Source of the DNA: Sphingobacteriaceae bacterium
GTDB lineage: Bacteria; Bacteroidota; Bacteroidia; Sphingobacteriales; Sphingobacteriaceae
NCBI GenBank assembly: GCA_017745075.1
Contig: JAGIAD010000001.1
Location: 124,001-188,000 of the forward strand
Direction of reading: 5' to 3'
Length of the DNA stretch: 64,000 nt
The stretch's first letter is position 1, and each line of letters begins with the position of its first letter. Under the pieces are notes generated by a model. The model was not told where the DNA came from, ran no database searches, and saw nothing but the letters and a program-made list of their open reading frames with translations. Both the position numbers and the translations under genes were made by a program. This document shows, in pieces, positions 54,253 through 63,622 of the stretch.

Positions 54253-54461
54253 ATCTGGTTGTATTGAGGTTGATGCTGTAAACTTATCCAAATCCATGCA
54301 AATGAACAAACCATTCGCTTTAATTTTCAACATAATTTCTTTTAACGTCGATTTTAGTTAATTTTCAGATAGAATAGCGGGTGTTCGGTTTAATCAGTGT
54401 AATTACGGCATAGCAATTGCGGCAACTGCAACATTACCATTTATCTTAACGAGTTTCATTC

Positions 54462-57400
54462 ATGGAAAAACCATCTACCTATCAATCATCTCCCAAAAAG
54501 AAATTGATCTTCATCGGCTTGCTTGCTGTTTCTATAGCGGCAATTGTATTTATCTATTTCAACAGAAAAAAGAAAAACCATGAAGACAACCAGGCGTACG
54601 CAAAATATATCGAAGCTTATACTTCCGGTACCATTTCTAAAAAGAGTTTTATTCGTGTTCACCTGGCCAATGCCGCAACGGGCATGCAGGATCTTGGAAA
54701 AGCCGATTCGCGCAAACTTTTCGACTTCTCCCCTTCTATTTCGGGGAAAACCTATTGGATAGATCCACAAACGGTTGAATTTAGGCCTGACGAAAACCTG
54801 AAACCAGGCAAAAATTACGAAGCTACATTCAATTTATCGGAAGTTTCTGCCACAGAAAAAGGCCTCGAAGATTTCGACTTTGAATTTAAAGTAATTACCC
54901 CGGGTATCATGCTGTCGCAAAATGGCTTGGTTTCACAGAACAACACTGCTCTGGATTATATGAAATTAACAGGCGAAGTAGCTACTGCTGATGTGGAAGA
55001 AACCAGTAAAATAGAGAAAACGGTTTCATTGGATTTCGACCAGAAGTTAAAAATAAAATGGCAGCATGATCCGGCAAAAAACACTTCAAAATTTACTATA
55101 GACAGCATAAAAAAAACCGGGAATGATCAAACTTTAAAAATAAGCTGGGATGGCGATGCCATTGATGCTGACCAAAAAGGAACAGTTAATGTTCGTGTTC
55201 CGGCCTTAAACAAATTTGAAATTCTGGACATGAACGCTATTCAGGGTGAAGAAGATTATGCCTTGGTGCAATTTTCGGAGCCTATCAGTGTAGGCCAGGA
55301 TTTAACAGGTATGATTACGCTTGGCAACCTAAGCGATTTAAGGTATACTATAGATGCCAGCCAGGTTAAAGTTTATGCTGCTGAAGAACTTAAAGGTAAT
55401 TACACCTTGAGCGTAAATGCAGGGGTTGAAAACATCAATGCAAAAACGCTTGCAAATGGCAAAGTGGCCAACCTCGTTTTTGAAGATAAACTACCCGCCG
55501 TTACCATTGCGGGCAGCGGAAGTATTTTACCAAATTCGGGAAAGCTGGTTTTGCCTTTCGAGGCCATTAATCTGAAAGCCGTTGATGTAACGGTGATTAA
55601 AATTTACGAAAACAACATCCCCCAGTTTTTCCAAACCAACAGTTATAAAGACGGAAACGAACTTCGCAGGGTGGCAAAGCCAATTTTGCAGAAAACCGTT
55701 CGTTTGGATGAAGATAAAACATTAAATCTTCATAAAAAGAACCGTTTTATACTCGACCTGGATAAAATGATCCGTACTGAACCCGGTGCCATGTATCGAG
55801 TTACCATTGCTTTCAGACAGGAATATAACGCTTACAACTGTAAAACCGGTGAAGCAAAAGCAGATGGAAGTGATGAAGAAAATGAATATGGTGACGATGA
55901 GGGTTATGGCGAGAAAATTGATGAAGACGACGATTTTTGGCAACGTTACAACAACTATTACCCGGCAAACTACAGGTGGAATGATAAAGACAATCCTTGT
56001 ACGCCTTCTTTTTATACCAACCAGCGTTGGGCCAGCAGAAACTTAATCGCCTCAAACATTGGTTTGGTAGCCAAACGGGGTAATGATAACAGCATGCTCA
56101 TTGTAGCAACCGATTTATTGACGGCAAAGCCATTAAGTGGTGTAAACCTCGAACTGATGGATTACCAAAAACAGATCATTTTCAGTACTAAAACGGATGG
56201 TGATGGTTTTGCAAGTTTCGACCTGAAACGCCAACCATTCTTATTGATCGCTAAAAATGGCTCAGAGCGCGGGTACCTTAAATTAGACGATGGAAGTTCG
56301 CTTCCTTTAAGCAGGTTCGATGTGGGTGGCGATGTAGTACAAAGTGGCTTAAAGGGTTTTATTTATGGGGAACGTGGCGTTTGGCGACCAGGCGACAGCT
56401 TATTTGTTTCGTTTGTTCTGGAAGATAAGCTTAAAAAACTTCCTGCCAATTATCCGGTAACCATGGAATTCTATAATCCTAAAGGTCAACTTTACAAGAG
56501 ATTGATTAATGGCAGGCCTTTAAATGGATTCTATACCTTTAAAACGGCTACAGAAAGTACATCCCCTACCGGTAACTGGATGGCCAAAGTTAAAGCAGGT
56601 GGCGCCACATTTACCAAAACTTTAAAAATAGAAACGGTCATGCCAAACCGTTTGAAAATTGATTTCAATATTGGCAACAGGCCATATTTGAGCACCGGAA
56701 CAGCGGCAGCTACCCTATCGGCCAAATGGTTGTTTGGTGCAGTTGCCCAAAACTTAAAAGCAAAAGTTGATGTAAATTTAAACACCACCGAAACCAAGTT
56801 TAAAGGCTTTGAAGGTTTCAGTTTTGATAATCCAACGGTAAACTTCCAATCGCAGGTTAAAACCATTTTCGAAGGCACTTTAAACCAAAATGGTAGCGCT
56901 CAGATTAATGCCAACCTGAACGAAAACAATACTGCCCCAGGTATACTAAGGGCAAATTTCACCACTAAAGTTTTCGAACCGGGAGGTAATTTCAGTATCG
57001 ATAATTTCAGCATCCCTTATCATGTATATCACAGCTATTTAGGAATCCGCACCGAAAAGGGCGATCGCCTAAGTGGTATGTTGGTTACCGGGAAAGCTCA
57101 TAAAATTGAAATTGTTAATGTAAATACCGATGGAAAATTATTGAGCGGCACCAAAACGGTTACCGTAGAGCTGTATAAAACACAATGGCGCTGGTGGTGG
57201 GAACAGGATAACCAGTACACATATGCCAATTTCACTCAAAACCAGTTCAATAAATTGGTAGAAAGTCACCAGGTAAACCTGTTTAATGGAAAAGGTAGCT
57301 GGAATTTACGTGTAGATGAACCTGAATGGGGCCGGTATTTAATTTTGGTACGTGATGTAAATGGCGGACATGTTACCGGAAAATCGGTTTATATAGATTG

Positions 57401-60053
57401 GCCGGGTTGGGCACAGCGCGAACAAGCGAATAACCCTACGGAGGCCTCTATGTTATCTTTTACCGCCAATAAAGAGAAATTTACCGTTGGGGAAGACATT
57501 ACCTTAACCATCCCAACGGGGAAAAACGGCCGGGCATTAATCTCCATCGAGAACGGAAGCCGTGTAATAAAAACATTTTGGCTGGATACCAAGGCCGGAC
57601 AAACACAATTCAAGTTTAAGGCTGAAAAAGAAATGGCGCCGAATGTTTTCGCCAATATCACTTTATTACAACCTCATGCACAAACAGTTAACGACTTGCC
57701 AATCAGGATGTACGGAGCCATTCCACTTTCGGTAGAAGATCCGCAAACCATTCTGAAACCGACCATTAAGATGGCCGATAAAATTAAACCCGAAACCGAA
57801 AATACCATTACAGTGGGCGAACAAAACGGCAAAGCAATGACTTATACCATTGCCCTGGTAGATGAAGGTCTGTTGGATTTAACCCGTTTTAAAACACCTG
57901 ATCCACATGGTGCATTTTACGCCCGCGAAGGTTTAGGGGTTAAAACATGGGATTTATTTGACTATGTGCTGGGTGCCTGGGGAGGAAATTTAGAGCGCAT
58001 TTTAAGTATCGGCGGTGATGGAACAATCAACAAAAACCTTAACCCTGCAAAGGCCAACCGCTTTACAGCTGTAGTTAAATTTATGGGACCATTTACCTTA
58101 GGCAAAGGAGAAAGTAAAACGCATAAATTTAAATTGCCACAGTATATTGGTGCTGTGAGGGCCATGGTAGTTGCCGGACAAGAGGCAGCTTATGGTTTTG
58201 CCGAAAAATCGGTTCAGGTTAAAAAACCGTTAATGGTACTGGCTACCCTGCCAAGGGTGATCGGCCCGGGAGAAAGTTTCACCCTCCCTATTACCGTATT
58301 TGCTACAGAAAATAACCTTAAAAATGTATCTGTTCAACTTCAGACCAGTAATTTAATTGTTCAGGGTAGCAATAAGCAACAGCTTTACTACAAACAAACA
58401 GGTGAGCAAATGACTTATTTCGAAGTTAAAGCACCAAATACCGTGGGGATTGCCAAAGTAAAAGTGATTGCACAGAGTGGAGCTGAAAAAACTGTTTACG
58501 ATGTAGAAATGGATATTAGAAATCCAAACCCTTATATAAGCAATGTGGTTTCGGCAACGGTTCAGCCACATACTAAATGGGCTGTAAACTATTTACCAAT
58601 CGGAATGGCGGGTACCAACTCTGGCTCATTGGAAGTTTCATCAATCCCGGCAATCAACCTTGGCAAAAGATTGGGTTATCTCATCCAATATCCGCATGGC
58701 TGTATTGAGCAAACCACTTCGGGCATATTCCCTCAATTGTTTTTAGACCGGTTAAGCCCACTAAACGAACAGCAGAAAGCCAGAACAGAGAAAAATATCA
58801 AAGCTGGAATAACCAGACTAAAAGGTTTCCAAACTACCGATGGTGGCTTATCTTACTGGCCGGGAGAAGGCACATCTGACGAATGGGGAAGTAATTATGC
58901 CGGTCATTTCCTGGTAGAAGCTCAAAATGCGGGTTATACCTTACCGGTTGGACTTTTAGATGAGCTATTGCGCTTTCAAAAATCAAAAGCAACAAACTGG
59001 GTACCAAACAGCAATAATTTTTATGGGGGCGATTTATCTCAGGCTTATCGTTTGTATGTGCTTGCCTTAGCTAAAAAACCCGAAATGGCTGCCATGAACC
59101 GCTTAAAAGCTTTCGAGTATCTATCTGTAGCCGCAAAATGGCGCCTGGCAGCCGCTTATAAACTTGCTGGACAGAATGATGTGGCTCAAAATATGATCAG
59201 GGGTTTAGACACCTCTATTCAGGCTTATAAACAATTAGGCGGAACTTATGGCTCCGATGTACGCGATGAAGCTATGATTTTGGAAACGTTAACCCTGCTC
59301 GGTCAGAAAGCGAAAGCTGCAGGTTTATTGCAACCTTTAGCAGCGAAACTTGGCGAAAATACCTGGTACAGTACACAAACAACGGCTTACAGTTTGTTAG
59401 CCATTGCGAAGTTTTGCGGTTCAAACCAGTCGGCAAATAAATTGCAGTACCAATATGTACTGGATGGAAAAACAGCATCGGTAAACTCAAATCAGTACAT
59501 TAATAGTACCCCGGTAACCTTTAGCGGCAATACCGCATCGGTTACTAACAACGGCAATAATGTATTGTTCGTGCGTTTGGTTTTAGAGGGACAGCCAATT
59601 GCTGGCCAGAATAACTTCTTACCTAACCGTCCTGAAGTTTTGGATATGAGCGTGAGCTACAAACGTTTAAACGGAAAAGTTTTAGATCCTACTACCTTAA
59701 AGCAGGGAACAGATTTCTATGCTGAAGTAACTATAAAAAATCTGGGCCGGATGGGCTACTACGAACAAATGGCATTAACCCAGATTTTTCCTTCTGGCTG
59801 GGAAATTATCAATACAAGGGTAAATGACAACCAAAGTATTTTAGCCTCATCTCCATATACCTATCAGGACATCAGAGACGATCGTGTTTTCACTTATTTT
59901 AATGTAAGAGAAGGCGAAAGCCTGGTATATAAAGTATTGCTTAATGCATCTTATCTGGGCAAATATTATTTATCTGCGGTTCAATGTGAAGCAATGTACA
60001 ACAATGATATTTCGGCCACAGAAGCTGGTAAATGGGTACAGGTGGTGAAGTAG
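54462..60053 (+). CDS. Alpha-2-macroglobulin family protein (YfhM-like, thioester-containing)
   Basis: The protein has 1863 residues. It is anchored by one membrane helix (about 14-34, LIFIGLLAVSIAAIVFIYF) with no lipobox. An N-terminal series of macroglobulin domains is interrupted at about 468-495 by an acidic insert (EENEYGDDEGYGEKIDEDDD). The family segments GFIYGERGVWRPGD (near 630) and YTIALVDEGLLDLTRF are clear. The thioester is in YPHGCIEQTTS (Cys1414, Gln1417), followed by the complement-like alpha-toroid (GGLSYWPGEGTSDEWGSNYA). It is thought to trap invading proteases in the periplasm. It usually pairs with pbpC, here found about 1 kb downstream beyond a RAYT element. Confidence 0.95.
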   Translation: MEKPSTYQSSPKKKLIFIGLLAVSIAAIVFIYFNRKKKNHEDNQAYAKYIEAYTSGTISKKSFIRVHLANAATGMQDLGKADSRKLFDFSPSISGKTYWIDPQTVEFRPDENLKPGKNYEATFNLSEVSATEKGLEDFDFEFKVITPGIMLSQNGLVSQNNTALDYMKLTGEVATADVEETSKIEKTVSLDFDQKLKIKWQHDPAKNTSKFTIDSIKKTGNDQTLKISWDGDAIDADQKGTVNVRVPALNKFEILDMNAIQGEEDYALVQFSEPISVGQDLTGMITLGNLSDLRYTIDASQVKVYAAEELKGNYTLSVNAGVENINAKTLANGKVANLVFEDKLPAVTIAGSGSILPNSGKLVLPFEAINLKAVDVTVIKIYENNIPQFFQTNSYKDGNELRRVAKPILQKTVRLDEDKTLNLHKKNRFILDLDKMIRTEPGAMYRVTIAFRQEYNAYNCKTGEAKADGSDEENEYGDDEGYGEKIDEDDDFWQRYNNYYPANYRWNDKDNPCTPSFYTNQRWASRNLIASNIGLVAKRGNDNSMLIVATDLLTAKPLSGVNLELMDYQKQIIFSTKTDGDGFASFDLKRQPFLLIAKNGSERGYLKLDDGSSLPLSRFDVGGDVVQSGLKGFIYGERGVWRPGDSLFVSFVLEDKLKKLPANYPVTMEFYNPKGQLYKRLINGRPLNGFYTFKTATESTSPTGNWMAKVKAGGATFTKTLKIETVMPNRLKIDFNIGNRPYLSTGTAAATLSAKWLFGAVAQNLKAKVDVNLNTTETKFKGFEGFSFDNPTVNFQSQVKTIFEGTLNQNGSAQINANLNENNTAPGILRANFTTKVFEPGGNFSIDNFSIPYHVYHSYLGIRTEKGDRLSGMLVTGKAHKIEIVNVNTDGKLLSGTKTVTVELYKTQWRWWWEQDNQYTYANFTQNQFNKLVESHQVNLFNGKGSWNLRVDEPEWGRYLILVRDVNGGHVTGKSVYIDWPGWAQREQANNPTEASMLSFTANKEKFTVGEDITLTIPTGKNGRALISIENGSRVIKTFWLDTKAGQTQFKFKAEKEMAPNVFANITLLQPHAQTVNDLPIRMYGAIPLSVEDPQTILKPTIKMADKIKPETENTITVGEQNGKAMTYTIALVDEGLLDLTRFKTPDPHGAFYAREGLGVKTWDLFDYVLGAWGGNLERILSIGGDGTINKNLNPAKANRFTAVVKFMGPFTLGKGESKTHKFKLPQYIGAVRAMVVAGQEAAYGFAEKSVQVKKPLMVLATLPRVIGPGESFTLPITVFATENNLKNVSVQLQTSNLIVQGSNKQQLYYKQTGEQMTYFEVKAPNTVGIAKVKVIAQSGAEKTVYDVEMDIRNPNPYISNVVSATVQPHTKWAVNYLPIGMAGTNSGSLEVSSIPAINLGKRLGYLIQYPHGCIEQTTSGIFPQLFLDRLSPLNEQQKARTEKNIKAGITRLKGFQTTDGGLSYWPGEGTSDEWGSNYAGHFLVEAQNAGYTLPVGLLDELLRFQKSKATNWVPNSNNFYGGDLSQAYRLYVLALAKKPEMAAMNRLKAFEYLSVAAKWRLAAAYKLAGQNDVAQNMIRGLDTSIQAYKQLGGTYGSDVRDEAMILETLTLLGQKAKAAGLLQPLAAKLGENTWYSTQTTAYSLLAIAKFCGSNQSANKLQYQYVLDGKTASVNSNQYINSTPVTFSGNTASVTNNGNNVLFVRLVLEGQPIAGQNNFLPNRPEVLDMSVSYKRLNGKVLDPTTLKQGTDFYAEVTIKNLGRMGYYEQMALTQIFPSGWEIINTRVNDNQSILASSPYTYQDIRDDRVFTYFNVREGESLVYKVLLNASYLGKYYLSAVQCEAMYNNDISATEAGKWVQVVK

Positions 60054-60160
60054 AATTATAAATGGTTCATGTGGACACGAATGATAAGTATATTATTTAG
60101 CGCAGTTAATTATAATATTTTAATAAATAGTCATGGTTCGTGTCTCCACGAACCATGACA
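60051..60160 (+). repeat. Left flanking repeat of the RAYT element
   Basis: From the alpha-2-macroglobulin stop codon onward, the text TAGAATTATAAATGGTTC, then AATATTTTAATAAATAG, then a REP hairpin, is repeated in diverged form at 60890-61003. It contains a diverged REP (60063-60083) and an intact one (60130-60159). The two flanks are direct copies of a two-REP unit (BIME-like). Confidence 0.75.
60130..60159 (+). repeat. REP palindrome, best copy
   Basis: GTCATGGTTCGTG and CACGAACCATGAC are perfect 13-bp arms around the tetraloop TCTC. The GTTCGTG-TCTC-CACGAAC core is the unit recognised in the other copies. Confidence 0.9.
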
Positions 60161-60209
60161 AAATTGAAATCTAAAAGGGTGAGTAATTTTATTCGAACCG
60201 ATAGCCTCG

Positions 60210-60227
60210 GTTCGTGTCTCCACGAAC
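60210..60227 (+). repeat. REP palindrome
   Basis: GTTCGTG-TCTC-CACGAAC, the same core and loop as at 60130-60159, in the same orientation, 58 bp before the RAYT start codon. Confidence 0.85.
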
Positions 60228-60284
60228 TGTAACTTAAAAACACGCCTAACCACTAGCATCTCCATAAACCGAAATCTAATAGCA

Positions 60285-60833
60285 ATGGATAAATTATTTG
60301 AAACCAGAAGAAAGAATTTCATTGAAATTGGACAAATTTATTTTTGGACTGCTACCATTAATAAATGGCAAAAATTGTTGGAGAAAGACGAGTTTAAACA
60401 TATCATTTTAAGTTCATTTCAGCATCTGAGTAAATTGAATAAATTGGATGTTTTCGCTTTTGTTATTATGCCCAATCATATACATACCATTTGGCGGACA
60501 AATGAACTAAACGGAAAAGAAACTGTTCAAGGTTCATTTTTAAAATATACGGCCCACGAGTTCAAAAAACTATTAAGTCCAAGTGAGCTTATTAATTTTT
60601 ATACTAACTCCATTAATAAAAATTATGAATTTTGGCAGAGAGATTCATTAGCGATACACTTATATACTCCAGAAGTTGCCTATCAAAAGTTAGATTACTT
60701 ACACAATAACCCATGTACGGAACACTGGCAATTGGCAACAGAGCCCGAAGAATATAAATATTCTTCAGCGTCTTTTTACGAAAAGAATGAATTAAGCTAT
60801 GCTTTTTTAAAGGATCTAAGATTAGAATTTTAA
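60285..60833 (+). CDS. REP-associated tyrosine transposase (RAYT, Y1_Tnp family)
   Basis: The protein has 182 residues, the usual size for a RAYT. The HUH motif is in VIMPNHIHTIW (His65 and His67). The catalytic tyrosine is in KLDYLHNNPC (Tyr138), with the family-typical NNP. FWQRDSLAIHLYTPE lies before it, where relatives have FWQ-(E/R)-x-x-x-D-H. The enzyme is expected to nick REP hairpins and move or multiply them without target duplications. It is surrounded by at least six REP-like hairpins whose loops are TCTC on one side and partly GAGA on the other. It sits between the alpha-2-macroglobulin gene and pbpC. Confidence 0.92.
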   Translation: MDKLFETRRKNFIEIGQIYFWTATINKWQKLLEKDEFKHIILSSFQHLSKLNKLDVFAFVIMPNHIHTIWRTNELNGKETVQGSFLKYTAHEFKKLLSPSELINFYTNSINKNYEFWQRDSLAIHLYTPEVAYQKLDYLHNNPCTEHWQLATEPEEYKYSSASFYEKNELSYAFLKDLRLEF

Positions 60834-60846
60834 CAGTAAAAATGGG

Positions 60847-60868
60847 TGGTTCGTGGAGACACGAACCA
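60847..60868 (-). repeat. REP palindrome, inverted orientation
   Basis: TGGTTCGTG-GAGA-CACGAACCA begins 14 bp after the RAYT stop. The loop GAGA is the reverse complement of TCTC, so this copy faces the left-hand REPs, as in paired REP elements. Confidence 0.88.
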
Positions 60869-60889
60869 TGACATAATGAAGTTGCGAAA

Positions 60890-61003
60890 TAGAATTATGA
60901 ATGGTTCCTGGGGACACGAACAATGGCGATAAGGTATATTATTTTAATACAGTTAAATCACAATATTTTAATAAATAGCCATTGTTTGTGTCTCCACAAA
61001 CAG
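60890..61003 (+). repeat. Right flanking repeat of the RAYT element
   Basis: This is the diverged direct copy of 60051-60160. It starts TAGAATTATGAATGGTTC and holds a decayed REP at 60901-60924 (ATGGTTCCTG-GGGA-CACGAACAAT). AATATTTTAATAAATAG follows, with a REP at 60983-61002 (TGTTTGTG-TCTC-CACAAACA). The last copy carries matched changes in both arms (C to T, G to A), so the hairpin is preserved. Confidence 0.75.
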
Positions 61004-61066
61004 AAATAAAATAACAAAATAAATTAAGTCTATCAGGTTTAAAGCCTGGTGGGTTTCAATAGCAGA

Positions 61067-63448
61067 ATGAACAAAATCTCAAAAGCTTTCCTTATTTCCG
61101 ATCTCATCTGCTTTGCGCTGCTTTTGGCTTTCCTTTTTTCATTACCATCAAAGCTTTTCAAAACGCCTACCTCTTATGTTATTGAGGCCAGCAATGGTAA
61201 TTTATTAAGCGCGGCAATTGCCAGTGACGGGCAGTGGCGCTTTCCCGTAGCAGATAGTGTTCCTGTAAAATTTAAAGATTGCATTATTGCTTTTGAAGAT
61301 AAACGGTTTTATAGCCACTTTGGTGTAGATATATTGGCCATGGGCAGGGCCATGGGTCAAAACTGGAAGGCAAAAAGTGTAGTAAGCGGCGGTAGTACGT
61401 TAACCATGCAGGTAATCCGTTTATCGCGGAAACAAGACCGGACGGTTTGGCAAAAAATATTGGAAATGATTTTAGCTTTACGCCTGGAGATAAAATATTC
61501 AAAAGAAGAAATTATAGGTTTATATGCTGCAAATGCGCCATTTGGGAGCAATGTTGTAGGTTTAGAAGCAGCTAGTTGGCGTTACTACGGACGTAATGCT
61601 AAAACACTTTCGTGGGGTGAGATGGCTACATTAGCCGTTCTTCCTAACAGCCCATCACTGGTTCATCCCGGTAAAAACGCTACCAGGCTGATCAAAAAGA
61701 GAAATGATTTATTGGATAAGCTTGCTCAGCTAAAATATATTGATCAGGCTACTGCTAATTTATCGAAGCTAGAACCAGTTCCGGGCAAGCCTATGCCCTT
61801 ACCGCAAAATGCACCACATCTGCTGAACCGTTTTAAAGCAGAACAGGCGAGTCTTAAAATCCCTTCAACCAGAATTACCTCTACATTGGATGAAAGCATA
61901 CAGCTAAAAGTGAATGCATTATTAAAACGATACAACAACCGCTACAGGGCAAATGACATCAACAATATTTCGGCCCTGGTACTCAATGCTAAAACGGCTC
62001 AGGTTGTAAGTTACGTAGGTAACATCTATCAGCCGGAAAATACCGGACTGCAAAGCCATGTGGATATGATTAAAGCTCCAAGAAGTCCAGGAAGTACCCT
62101 GAAACCCCTTCTATATGCCAGTATGCTGAATGATGGCTTTATATTGCCGCACACCCTAGTTCCAGATATTCCGACTCAAATAGCAGGCTATTCGCCACAA
62201 AATTACGATCTTGGCTATGATGGTGCCATTGCTGCTGATAAAGCGCTGAGTCGCTCGCTAAATATCCCTGCTGTTAAAATGCTGCAGCAATACAAATACG
62301 AACGTTTTTATGATAAGCTTAAGAAATTAGGAATCGGTACTTTAAACCAGCCGGCAGATCACTATGGGTTATCACTGATTTTAGGCGGTAGCGAGGTAAC
62401 CATGTGGGATTTAGCTAACACCTATATGGGATTAGTACGTACGCTGAATCACTTCAACACCTATAAAGGTCTGTATAACCCAGAAGATTATAAACCTGCA
62501 AGGTATTTCAATAGCAACAACAAAACTGAAAAAGATTATCAACGTACATCCTTTTTAGACCATGGCTCAATTTGGGCCACTTTTAACGCTATGGAAGAAG
62601 TGATGAGACCCGGTGACGAAGGCTTATGGGAACAATTTTCTTCATCGCAAAGAGTGGCATGGAAAACAGGAACAAGTTTTGGTTTTCGTGATGCCTGGGC
62701 CATTGGCTTAACACCAGATTATGTAGTTTGTGTTTGGGTGGGCAATGCCGATGGCGAAGGAAGACCTGGCCTTGTGGGAATAGAAGCGGCTGCACCTGTA
62801 CTCTTTGATATTTTTAGGTTATTGCCCAACGGCAAATGGTTTGAAACACCCATAACCAAACTCAAAAAACTTAAAATTTGTAAACAAAGCGGTTACAAAG
62901 CATCAGAATACTGTACCGATGTAATACAAGAGCTCGCCCCTGTTTCAGGAGAAAAGACTGCCATCTGTCCTTTTCATAAATTGGTTCATTTAGATAGGAC
63001 AGGTACTTATAGGGTTAACGACCAATGTGAAAGTATAAGCCACATGCAGCACAAAAGCTGGTTTATTTTACCACCAGCCATGGAATATTATTACAAAATA
63101 AAAAATAGTGATTATAAATCCCTCCCGCCCCTTAAAGATGGCTGTGACCTTTCTGGCGGAAATAATGTAATGGAGGTAATTTACCCAAAAAACAATGCAA
63201 CAGTTTATATCCCCTTAGAGCTTGATGGATCAAGGGGTAAAATTGTAATTAATGCGGCACACAGAAATCCGGGAGCTAAAATATACTGGCATATTGATAA
63301 TGAATATGTAAGCACCACCACTAACTTTCATCAATTGGCTGTTAGTCCGCCGCCTGGTAAACATACCTTAACCTTGGTTGACGAAAACGGAGAAAGGCTG
63401 GTACAAACCTTTACGGTTTTGGATAAAGAGAAAAAAGGCAGTAAGTAA
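61067..63448 (+). CDS. pbpC: Penicillin-binding protein 1C
   Basis: The ATG at 61067 gives 793 residues (MNKISKAFLISDLICFALLL); a GTG 18 bp upstream is in frame but less likely. A membrane helix (about 7-27) precedes the GT51 transglycosylase domain (catalytic Glu77 in AFEDKRFYSHFG, GGSTLTMQVIRL). The transpeptidase domain has SxxK in PGSTLKP (Ser343) and KTGTS at 533-537. The C-terminal BiPBP_C beta domain (about 700-790, VMEVIYPKNNATVYIPLEL) is diagnostic for PBP1C. It polymerises and cross-links peptidoglycan in the periplasm. In many bacteria it is directly linked to the alpha-2-macroglobulin gene; here the RAYT element separates them. Confidence 0.96.
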   Translation: MNKISKAFLISDLICFALLLAFLFSLPSKLFKTPTSYVIEASNGNLLSAAIASDGQWRFPVADSVPVKFKDCIIAFEDKRFYSHFGVDILAMGRAMGQNWKAKSVVSGGSTLTMQVIRLSRKQDRTVWQKILEMILALRLEIKYSKEEIIGLYAANAPFGSNVVGLEAASWRYYGRNAKTLSWGEMATLAVLPNSPSLVHPGKNATRLIKKRNDLLDKLAQLKYIDQATANLSKLEPVPGKPMPLPQNAPHLLNRFKAEQASLKIPSTRITSTLDESIQLKVNALLKRYNNRYRANDINNISALVLNAKTAQVVSYVGNIYQPENTGLQSHVDMIKAPRSPGSTLKPLLYASMLNDGFILPHTLVPDIPTQIAGYSPQNYDLGYDGAIAADKALSRSLNIPAVKMLQQYKYERFYDKLKKLGIGTLNQPADHYGLSLILGGSEVTMWDLANTYMGLVRTLNHFNTYKGLYNPEDYKPARYFNSNNKTEKDYQRTSFLDHGSIWATFNAMEEVMRPGDEGLWEQFSSSQRVAWKTGTSFGFRDAWAIGLTPDYVVCVWVGNADGEGRPGLVGIEAAAPVLFDIFRLLPNGKWFETPITKLKKLKICKQSGYKASEYCTDVIQELAPVSGEKTAICPFHKLVHLDRTGTYRVNDQCESISHMQHKSWFILPPAMEYYYKIKNSDYKSLPPLKDGCDLSGGNNVMEVIYPKNNATVYIPLELDGSRGKIVINAAHRNPGAKIYWHIDNEYVSTTTNFHQLAVSPPPGKHTLTLVDENGERLVQTFTVLDKEKKGSK

Positions 63449-63574
63449 AAGACATCGATTATCTGAGTGCATCCTTTTTATCTGTGGTTAAATTGTGTCT
63501 ACATGTCGAGAGTTTAACTTAGCGACATTGCACTACACAAAACAGTGCGTAAAAACTCAGTTTGAACTGAACAA

Positions 63575-63604
63575 AAAAGAGAAATCATTGCTGATTTCTC
63601 TTTT
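63575..63604. terminator. Bidirectional terminator between pbpC and trxB
   Basis: AAAAGAGAAATCA (63575-63587) and TGATTTCTCTTTT (63592-63604) are perfect 13-bp arms around the loop TTGC, with A-tract and T-tract ends in both directions. It lies between convergent genes. Confidence 0.9.
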
Positions 63605-63622
63605 CAATAAGTTTAAATATTC

